Source of the DNA: an uncultured Eubacteriales bacterium
GTDB taxonomy: Bacteria > Bacillota > Clostridia > Christensenellales > Borkfalkiaceae
Assembly (NCBI GenBank): GCA_958405585.1
Contig: CATYEP010000121.1
Coordinates: forward strand, 1 to 5,833
Direction of reading: 5' to 3'
Length of the DNA stretch: 5,833 bases
Both the position numbers and the translations under genes were made by a program. Under the pieces are notes generated by a model. That model was not told where the DNA came from. It saw nothing but the letters and a program-made list of their open reading frames with translations, and ran no database searches. Of this stretch, positions 1 to 4,989 are shown piece after piece; position 1 is the first letter of the stretch, and every line of letters begins with the position of its first letter.

Positions 1-22
1 GGCGGCTTTTGACTTACGTTTA

Positions 23-67
23 AAAAAATGCACCGCGGCGAGATTTCCTCACCGCGGTACATTTTTT
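23..67 (-). terminator. Intrinsic terminator of the kinase-like/ttcA-like operon
   Basis: Arms 23-42 and 48-67 form a 20-position stem around a 5-base loop (43-47), with a CCGCGG core at 33-38 and 52-57. Read on the plus strand there are two C/A mismatches (31 with 59, 39 with 51). Read on the minus strand both become G.U wobble pairs, so the hairpin is fully paired only in minus-strand RNA. It is followed in that direction by a run of T. It lies about 63 bases past the stop codon of the ttcA-like gene. Bases 1-22 show nothing I can identify. Confidence 0.88.
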
Positions 68-130
68 AAAATACCGCATGCACATCTGTGCATATTTTCA
101 TTATACGTCATTCTTTTTTCGGACCAATTT

Positions 131-958
131 TCATTCTTTGGGGCGGTAACGCGACAAAAAATTGTGCCGTACGCCGTGCGAATCATACTCGATGAGTGTA
201 TCCACATGCACATTATATGCACTGCGGAAAATATTGATGTCGATATTCTCGTTTTCTTTTTTCAGATCCGCGATCAGCCGTTTCACCCGACGGCGTTTGG
301 AATCTTCCTCGTTTACTTCGCAATTCTCCGTAAATTTACAGGCACAGCGCAGAAATTGCAGATCCGCCGCATTTTTCCAACGGATGATATCTTCTTCGTG
401 TACGTAATAGAGCGGGCGGATCAGCTGCATTTCCTTATGATTCGTGCTCCAGAGTTTCGGAGGCATACTCTGTATCTGCGCACCGTACAGCATTCCCATC
501 AAAATAGTTTCGATGACGTCGTCAAAATGATGACCGAGCGCGATCTTATTGCATCCGAGTCTTTGCGCTTCTTCATACAGATAACCGCGCCGCATCCTTG
601 CACAAAGATAACACGGATTTTTCTGGATTTCAAAAACAGCGTCAAAAATTTGCGTTTCGAAGATATGCACGGGTATTTCCAATAACTTGGCATTGCTTTC
701 AATCAGCTCTCTGTTTTGCGGCGCATACCCAGGATCCATGACAATAAACTGCAATTCAAAATTCCTTTCGCCGTGCCTTTGCAGCTCTTGCATACACTTT
801 GCCAAAAGCATGGAATCCTTCCCGCCGGATATGCATACCGCGATCCTGTCGCCTTCCTGCACAAGTTCATATTCCTTGACCGCTTTGACAAACCTGCTCC
901 AGATCCCTTTTCGATATGTCGTGATGATACTGCGTTCGATTTGCAGGCAACGTTCCAT
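131..958 (-). CDS. ttcA: TtcA-family PP-loop ATPase, probable tRNA 2-thiocytidine synthetase-like protein
   Basis: This is a 275-residue cytoplasmic protein of the adenine-nucleotide alpha-hydrolase (PP-loop) superfamily, closest in style to TtcA. TtcA uses ATP and an iron-sulfur cluster to thiolate cytidine 32 of certain tRNAs. Visible motifs are the PP-loop SGGKDS at residues 44-49, the CxxC pair C116/C119 in CYLCARMRRGYLY, the motif GHHFDDVIET at 142-151, MPPKL at 165-169, and a later cysteine cluster C205, C207 and C213. The CxxC plus a downstream cysteine is the cluster-ligand pattern of TtcA. The protein is shorter than the E. coli enzyme (about 311 residues) and carries its own C-terminal tail, roughly 235-275. 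The start ATG directly abuts the TAA of the upstream kinase-like gene, with GGGGA seven bases upstream, so translational coupling is likely. It is the last gene of the operon. The family is clear, but the exact tRNA substrate in this clostridial-type subgroup is inferred; the symbol denotes family membership. Confidence 0.88.
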   Translation of the reverse strand: MERCLQIERSIITTYRKGIWSRFVKAVKEYELVQEGDRIAVCISGGKDSMLLAKCMQELQRHGERNFELQFIVMDPGYAPQNRELIESNAKLLEIPVHIFETQIFDAVFEIQKNPCYLCARMRRGYLYEEAQRLGCNKIALGHHFDDVIETILMGMLYGAQIQSMPPKLWSTNHKEMQLIRPLYYVHEEDIIRWKNAADLQFLRCACKFTENCEVNEEDSKRRRVKRLIADLKKENENIDINIFRSAYNVHVDTLIEYDSHGVRHNFLSRYRPKE

Positions 959-1774
959 TTATCTGTCCCCAAAAGGCGTTTTATACAACTTGATTCCCGT
1001 CCTCGATTCCCAATCCGCAATCTTTTCCTTGGTACACAAACCCGTATCCGTTTCGCCTCTCGCACAGGCAATCAGACGCGCACCGTTTCGGATAAGTTCC
1101 GCAATTTTTGCGGCACCTGAGGCAATGTACCAGAACCCGTCTTTTTCCGTGAGCGCAGGTTCACCCTCCTCGCACCCGCAGGGCAGCAGACGCGACGGAC
1201 AGATCTCATAACGCGCAAAAGACTTCCCTTCCGTGAACAGTCTGTAATGTTCGGCTATGTGCTCCGCTACCGTTTCGGGCGTCACAAAAGACGTGTCGAT
1301 CACATACTTGTAATTTTCCATATCCTTGATATTCACATGGTATAAATGCGAATAGCGCACCATCTCGCTCTTGCGGCGATCGGAAATAGAAAGCACGGCC
1401 TCTTCTACACTTTTAAAAGGCTCGCTTTCACGGCCAGCGTTCATGATCCGCTCCGCTGAAATCACGGCGTCCGCCATCATGTATACCGAAAAAGACGACG
1501 GCACAAAATGCCATGCCATGCGCGAATCGATGATCAGATTTTTCGGCTCATTTTCCAATGCCCGAAGCCCGTCGTCTATCTTTCCGTCGATCTCCGGATG
1601 CGTTTCCATGTATTGATTGAGTTGCAGGGTTGTCATGCCCATTTCCGTCGCGATCTTCCGCTGGATCGTACCCGTTGAGTACAGCTCCGCTTGAAATTCC
1701 GCCGCCAGAATTTTCCCGACCGTCGACTTTCCGCTGCCCAGATCCCCCGCAAGCGATATTTTTGTATTGCTCAT
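959..1774 (-). CDS. Cytidylate-kinase-like P-loop protein with extra C-terminal domain
   Basis: This 271-residue protein has an N-terminal P-loop kinase domain (about residues 4-178) of the archaeal-type or short cytidylate kinase (Cmk) style. Features are the Walker A GDLGSGKST at 10-18, an STG..R..A...GM segment at 33-47, HPEID..ID at 59-67, the DSRMAWHF segment at 83-90, a lid-like RRKSEMVRY stretch at 133-141, and VIDTS at 158-162. Cmk proteins transfer phosphate from ATP to CMP or dCMP, but the substrate here is not proven. Residues about 185-271 are absent from ordinary Cmk and include PSRLLP (193-198) and DGFWYIASGAAKIAELIRNG (212-231), which vaguely resembles a ParB-like domain. The start has AAGGAG (1782-1787) seven bases upstream and a strong promoter just beyond. 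The stop codon touches the start of the ttcA-like gene. The protein could instead be a regulatory or RNA-linked kinase-like protein. Confidence 0.8.
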   Translation of the reverse strand: MSNTKISLAGDLGSGKSTVGKILAAEFQAELYSTGTIQRKIATEMGMTTLQLNQYMETHPEIDGKIDDGLRALENEPKNLIIDSRMAWHFVPSSFSVYMMADAVISAERIMNAGRESEPFKSVEEAVLSISDRRKSEMVRYSHLYHVNIKDMENYKYVIDTSFVTPETVAEHIAEHYRLFTEGKSFARYEICPSRLLPCGCEEGEPALTEKDGFWYIASGAAKIAELIRNGARLIACARGETDTGLCTKEKIADWESRTGIKLYKTPFGDR

Positions 1775-1806
1775 TGCCCTTCTCCTTCGTCTTCTGAATA
1801 CCCATT

Positions 1807-1835
1807 ATTTTAACACATTCCGCAACGTTTGTAAA
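1807..1835 (-). promoter_or_regulatory. Promoter of the kinase-like/ttcA-like operon
   Basis: On the minus strand a -35 TTTACA (1830-1835) is separated by 17 bases from a -10 TAAAAT (1807-1812). TGT directly precedes the -10, giving an extended -10 element. The predicted start is near 1800, leaving a leader of about 26 bases that contains the AAGGAG ribosome binding site. This fits a housekeeping sigma factor. It is a pattern match, not a mapped start. Confidence 0.72.
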
Positions 1836-2034
1836 CAAGAAATGCAAAAACTTCGCCCGCTCCGCAAGAAAGTTCCTGCATTCCCTTTCCTTCACCCGCT
1901 TTTATGATTCGGCAGGCAACTTACGTCGAAAATATTACCGAACGGCCGAACATCCGATTCTGTACATTTTATCAAAATTTACCCTTTTTCAAAAGTTGCA
2001 AAAGAGTTTCGTCGCGACTCTGGCAATCAATACC
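1836..2034. other. Intergenic stretch with no gene seen
   Basis: About 200 bases lie between the operon promoter and the terminator of the next minus-strand gene. An open frame on the plus strand (1904-2089) runs straight through the terminator hairpin and has no ribosome binding site, so it is not called. A weak hairpin (AGAGT 2003-2007 with ACTCT 2017-2021, flanked by TTGC and GCAA) is present and could be a back-up terminator on the minus strand. I see nothing else. Confidence 0.5.
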
Positions 2035-2080
2035 AATCAAAAAAGATGCGGGCAAGTTTTTAACTTGCCCGCATCTTTTC
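2035..2080 (-). terminator. Strong intrinsic terminator after the 77-residue gene
   Basis: Arms 2041-2058 and 2062-2079 form a perfect 18-bp stem with a 3-base TTT loop and a GC-rich GATGCGGGCAAG core. In the minus direction the stem ends in a run of six T, about 20 bases past the stop codon of the small gene. In the plus direction there are four T before a C, so weaker plus-strand termination is possible, although no plus-strand gene reads into it. Confidence 0.9.
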
Positions 2081-2099
2081 TACGTATAAAATACGTTTG

Positions 2100-2333
2100 T
2101 TAAGCGTTTTCCTTTTCCCATGCAGCCGCCTTGGCTTTTGCAAGACTGACCAGCTTTTCCGTAGGATAAGGAGACGTTTCACCACCGATCCCGTACAGGA
2201 AATATTTCCCGTTTTCCGCAACATACAGAATCTCTTCATATCCCGCGGGATCACCGTAAACCCCGTGTGCAACTCTCTTGACTTCCGTCATTTCTGCCGT
2301 ATCGTACACCTTTTTGCCGACCGTTTTCTTCAT
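2100..2333 (-). CDS. Small conserved-type protein of unknown function (77 residues)
   Basis: The start chosen is the ATG at 2331-2333, because GGAGG lies eight bases upstream of it. The longer version, starting at 2366, has only a weak, too-close GGAAGA. The product begins MKKTVGKKVYDTAEM and contains GDPAGYEE (27-34), LYV, GKYFLYGIGG (42-51), SPYP (54-57) and an alanine- and lysine-rich tail ending AWEKENA. No signal peptide, membrane segment or cysteine is present, so it is probably a small cytoplasmic protein. The pattern YDTA...GDxAGYEExLY...GxYFLYGxGGxxSxY resembles small unnamed proteins I recall from Firmicutes, often near integrative elements; that recall is unverified. It is monocistronic, with its own promoter and terminator, which supports it being a real expressed gene. 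No function can be assigned. Confidence 0.8.
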   Translation of the reverse strand: MKKTVGKKVYDTAEMTEVKRVAHGVYGDPAGYEEILYVAENGKYFLYGIGGETSPYPTEKLVSLAKAKAAAWEKENA

Positions 2334-2386
2334 ACTTTCTACCTCCGACTGATTTTTTCTGTCCATTCTTCCGTGCCATATTTTTT

Positions 2387-2406
2387 ACTGTATCTTCCGA
2401 TACAGT
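2387..2406. promoter_or_regulatory. 20-bp dyad over the predicted transcription start of the 77-residue gene
   Basis: ACTGTATC and GATACAGT are perfect 8-bp inverted arms separated by four bases (TTCC on plus, GGAA on minus). The element begins four bases past the -10 and covers the predicted start near 2403. It suits a repressor operator. If transcription starts upstream of 2406 it could also form a 5' stem capped by a GGAA (GNRA-type) tetraloop. No run of T follows closely enough for a terminator. Confidence 0.5.
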
Positions 2407-2409
2407 TCA

Positions 2410-2438
2410 AGTATAACACAGCCACATAAAAAAATCAA
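2410..2438 (-). promoter_or_regulatory. Promoter of the 77-residue gene
   Basis: On the minus strand a -35 TTGATT (2433-2438), a 17-base spacer and a -10 TATACT (2410-2415) are present, with TGT just before the -10. A- and T-tracts continue upstream to about 2540 and could act as an UP element. The predicted start is near 2403, giving a leader of about 70 bases to the chosen ATG. Confidence 0.75.
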
Positions 2439-2545
2439 GAAATCAGAAAAAAACTATAAATTTGACTGTTTTGTTTTTATTTTTTCGCAAAACGTAATAT
2501 TTTTTCAAAAAATTACCATAAAAAAGCAAATATAATATAAAAACA

Positions 2546-2577
2546 GCTTATGCCGCGTAATAATACGCGGCATAAGC
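2546..2577 (-). terminator. Intrinsic terminator of the fucU-fucI operon
   Basis: Arms 2546-2559 and 2564-2577 form a perfect 14-bp stem around a 4-base loop, with a TGCCGCG core. It lies about 50 bases past the fucI stop. In the minus direction it is followed by TGTTTTTATA, a usable T-tract. A T-run also flanks the other side, so it may work in both directions. Confidence 0.85.
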
Positions 2578-2625
2578 GACTTTTTTCGACAATTTTTACC
2601 AAAACAGCGGAAAGCTACCGTCAAA

Positions 2626-4398
2626 TTACTTATAAAGTTCTTTATAATGCGCACAAGCCCTGTAATCGGCACCTTCCAGATCTTTCGTACCGAATGCGCT
2701 CCATGCGTGCGGACGATAAATATCTTTGTCATCAATATTGTGCAGAGCGACCGGCATACGGAACATACTTGCCAACGTGATCAAATCTTTACCGATATGC
2801 CCGTAAACAAACGCGCCGTGATTTGCGCCCCAGTTCGCCATTACGTTATACACGGACGAGAACGCATTTGTATTATTCAGACGCGGCACAAACCATGTCG
2901 AAGGCCATGTACGATCCGTTCTGTACAGAAGAGTCTTGTTGACTTCTTCGGGCAATTCCACCGTCCAGCCTTCCGCAAGCTGCAGCACGTAGCCGACGCC
3001 TTCCACCAGATTGACACGCACGAGCGTAACCGGCATTTCCCCTTTCGTCGAGAAAGAAGAGGAATACCCGCCGCCGCGGAAATACCCGCGGTTCGCGGAC
3101 GCCCATTCCGTCGCGCCGAGCATGGCGTCGATATCTTTCTGCGTCACTTCCCACCAACGTTTCATGACAGAATTGCCGTTTTCATCCTTGCAGGCTCCCG
3201 TCGCGTCCAGCGCCGCTGCACCGCTGTTGATTAGGTGCATGAATCCGTTCGCCGCACGCCCTTCCGGCTTCCAGCCCGTCACACGCTCCACCGACGCAGG
3301 ACTCCAATATGTTCTGACATCCGCAAAACAGCTCGCGCGTCCCGTCAAAAGGTTCGAGAACAGCATTGCAAGCCCGTTGCATCCGTCGTTTTCCGTCGCA
3401 AGAAGAACAGGCGATTTTTTACCGTTCCAGTCAAACGTACTGTTTAAAATCGCTTCCGCATAGTCACCGTTCGGCTTGTAGTCCGTCCACATGCGCTGTC
3501 CCTGGAATCCGCCCAGGATCGCATTCCTGCCCAGCGCTTCTTCATGCCAGCCGATCTCGTCCAATTTCGGATTTCCCAGCATGATATCGCGGATGATCAG
3601 CGTCATCTTCGCGACAAACTCCCATTGTTCCTTCCTCTCTTTTTCCGTGAAGTCTTTCTGGCCCCACGCCTCTCCGTTCCAGTCTTTGCCTTCTTTGCAC
3701 TTCTCTTTGATCCATTTCAGCTCTTTTTCATACTCGGCCTTATCATAGATCCCGAGATCCATGCGGCGCAGGATCTCGCTCATGTCTACCCATTCCGCAC
3801 GCAAACCGAAATATTTCTGCAAAGCATTCGCGTCACAGAAACTTCCGCCGATGCCCATCGCGATCGATCCGATATTCACATACGCCTTGTTGCGAAGCTG
3901 TCCCACCGTCAGCGCACAGCGCGCAAAACGAATAATCTTTTCTTCCACGTCCGGCGTGATGCCCGTCATGTCCGCATCCTGCACGTCCTGCCCGTAAATC
4001 GCAAACGCAGGCAATCCGCGCTGCGCGTGCGCTGCCATCGCCGCTGCCAAGTACACGGCACCGGGACGTTCCGTTCCGTTAAAGCCCCAAATCGCTTTCG
4101 TCGTCAAAGGATCCAAGTCCATCGTCTCCGTCCCGTAGCACCAGCAAGGCGTTACCGTCAGCGTTGCCGTGACGTTCTCTTTCTGGAACTTTTCCGCACA
4201 GCGCGCAGACTCCGCACCGCCCCCGATCGTGCAGTCAGAAATCACTACTTCCGCGGGTGTTCCGTCTTTATAAAATACATTTTTTTCAATGATCTTCTTG
4301 GCGTTTTTCGCCATGTTCATCGTCTGCTCTTCCAGACTTTCGCGTATCCCCATCCATCTCCCGTCGATCACGGGTCTGATTCCGATTCTCGGTTTCAT
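2626..4398 (-). CDS. fucI: L-fucose isomerase
   Basis: FucI is a cytoplasmic, manganese-dependent ketol isomerase that converts L-fucose to L-fuculose, the first committed step of fucose use; the family also accepts D-arabinose. The 590-residue product is full length (E. coli enzyme 591). It starts with MKPRIGIRPVIDGRWMGIRE. The metal and catalytic residues known in E. coli (E337, D361, H528) correspond to E336 in ATENDGCNG, D360 in FADVRTYWSP and H527 in NWGANHGAFVYGH, a constant offset of one. Other family-type segments are DVQDADMTGITPD (138-150) and GSIAMGIGGSFCD (177-189). AGGAG (4406-4410) sits seven bases before the ATG, and the ATG overlaps the fucU stop in an ATGA, so the two genes are probably translationally coupled. 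A terminator follows. No truncation or frameshift is seen. Confidence 0.97.
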   Translation of the reverse strand: MKPRIGIRPVIDGRWMGIRESLEEQTMNMAKNAKKIIEKNVFYKDGTPAEVVISDCTIGGGAESARCAEKFQKENVTATLTVTPCWCYGTETMDLDPLTTKAIWGFNGTERPGAVYLAAAMAAHAQRGLPAFAIYGQDVQDADMTGITPDVEEKIIRFARCALTVGQLRNKAYVNIGSIAMGIGGSFCDANALQKYFGLRAEWVDMSEILRRMDLGIYDKAEYEKELKWIKEKCKEGKDWNGEAWGQKDFTEKERKEQWEFVAKMTLIIRDIMLGNPKLDEIGWHEEALGRNAILGGFQGQRMWTDYKPNGDYAEAILNSTFDWNGKKSPVLLATENDGCNGLAMLFSNLLTGRASCFADVRTYWSPASVERVTGWKPEGRAANGFMHLINSGAAALDATGACKDENGNSVMKRWWEVTQKDIDAMLGATEWASANRGYFRGGGYSSSFSTKGEMPVTLVRVNLVEGVGYVLQLAEGWTVELPEEVNKTLLYRTDRTWPSTWFVPRLNNTNAFSSVYNVMANWGANHGAFVYGHIGKDLITLASMFRMPVALHNIDDKDIYRPHAWSAFGTKDLEGADYRACAHYKELYK

Positions 4399-4820
4399 TT
4401 GATCACTCCTTTTTTTAATATTATATTTGCATAGATTGCTTCTTCCCCCGTCGCAATGACGGCAAATGCCTGTTTCGCGCGTTCATAAAACGCAAACCGT
4501 TCCAAACTTCCCTCTTTTACGTTCGGATCCTTGCCCGCCGCGATCTTTCTGTACTCTTCCCAGATTGTAGGCTTTACGTCATCCCCCGGCACGATCTGCA
4601 TCAACAGAAAATTTTCCGGTGCATACGTGTCCAGCGGGATCACCGACAAAACCGCATCCAGCATCTGCGCTCCGCCGTGCCCGTCCGCACGAATAACACG
4701 CTTTCCGAACGCTTCGGCAGGAAAATTTCCGTCCGCAATCACGATCTCGTCTCCGTGACCCATCTGCGCCAGAACCTTTAAAAGTTCCGGCGATAAAATT
4801 TTCGGGATCCCTTTCAGCAT
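4395..4820 (-). CDS. fucU: L-fucose mutarotase
   Basis: FucU (RbsD/FucU family) interconverts the alpha and beta anomers of L-fucose and so feeds FucI with the right form. The product from the chosen start is 141 residues, against about 140 in E. coli. It reads MLKGIPKILSPELLKVLAQM followed by GHGDEI, placing the conserved catalytic histidine at position 22 as in E. coli FucU. Other family segments are VIRADGHGG (42-50), FYERAKQAF (111-119) and YANIILKKGV (130-139). An in-frame ATG six codons upstream (4836-4838) is rejected as the start. It has no ribosome binding site of its own, and the GGAGGAG at 4830-4836, which overlaps it, is well placed (nine bases) for the downstream ATG. This is the first gene of the operon and overlaps fucI by four bases. 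Confidence 0.95.
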   Translation of the reverse strand: MLKGIPKILSPELLKVLAQMGHGDEIVIADGNFPAEAFGKRVIRADGHGGAQMLDAVLSVIPLDTYAPENFLLMQIVPGDDVKPTIWEEYRKIAAGKDPNVKEGSLERFAFYERAKQAFAVIATGEEAIYANIILKKGVIK

Positions 4821-4871
4821 TCCCCTGTTCTCCTCCATACTTTTATGGGAGATACTTTCCTCCCGTATCTT

Positions 4872-4900
4872 ATCTTATCACACAACTTCCCTTTTTTCAA
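4872..4900 (-). promoter_or_regulatory. Promoter of the fucU-fucI operon
   Basis: On the minus strand a -35 TTGAAA (4895-4900), a 17-base spacer and a -10 TAAGAT (4872-4877) are present. TGA directly precedes the -10 as an extended element. The predicted start is near 4864-4865, giving a leader of about 44 bases. Within it GGGAG (4860-4864) can pair with CTCCC (4847-4851) to form a hairpin at the very 5' end. The promoter faces away from the AraC-type gene, with 52 bases between the two -35 boxes. Confidence 0.7.
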
Positions 4901-4952
4901 TAGCAGCTTTTGCTGAAAATTCATCGCAAAAAAGTAGAACATTTTAAAATCA
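4901..4952. promoter_or_regulatory. Candidate operator region between divergent fuc and araC-type promoters
   Basis: This is the space between the two -35 boxes, where an AraC-family activator would be expected to bind. It contains a short dyad, CAGC-TTTT-GCTG (4904-4915), next to the fuc -35. It also holds GAAAATTCATCG (4915-4926), whose last ten bases recur at 4997-5006, and the palindrome ATTTTAAAAT (4941-4950) next to the other -35. Which, if any, is the operator cannot be decided from one sequence. I see no clear match to a CcpA catabolite-repression site. Confidence 0.4.
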
Positions 4953-4982
4953 TTGGATTTTCCGATCAATCTGTGCTATACT
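4953..4982 (+). promoter_or_regulatory. Promoter of the AraC-type regulator
   Basis: The -10 TATACT (4977-4982) is near consensus and is preceded by TGC as an extended element. The -35 is weaker: TTGGAT (4953-4958) at an 18-base spacing. The predicted start is about 4988-4990, coinciding with the ATG of the gene, so this promoter would give a transcript with essentially no leader. Confidence 0.65.
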
Positions 4983-4989
4983 TTATTTT

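Noticed and set aside
1908..1950. TTCGGC and GCCGAA inverted arms 31 bases apart
   Set aside because: Six-base arms with a long spacer are expected by chance, and no gene or promoter is associated.
1996..2026. Hairpin TTGC/AGAGT with ACTCT/GCAA as a possible small RNA or tandem terminator
   Set aside because: The stem is short and interrupted, there is no promoter for a small RNA, and the strong terminator at 2035-2080 already explains termination.
1904..2089. Plus-strand open frame of 61 codons between the first operon and the small gene
   Set aside because: It reads through the perfect terminator hairpin, has no ribosome binding site or promoter, and its product resembles nothing.
2334..2366. 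Upstream ATG giving an 88-residue version of the small protein
   Set aside because: Its only purine run is too close and weak, while the internal ATG at 2331-2333 has a perfect GGAGG eight bases upstream.
3544..4434. Long plus-strand frame of 296 codons opposite fucI
   Set aside because: It is the antisense shadow of fucI: low-complexity, arginine- and phenylalanine-rich product, with no start signals.
4821..4838. Upstream ATG giving a six-residue longer FucU
   Set aside because: No ribosome binding site precedes it. The downstream ATG has GGAGGAG at nine bases and matches the family's length and His22 position.
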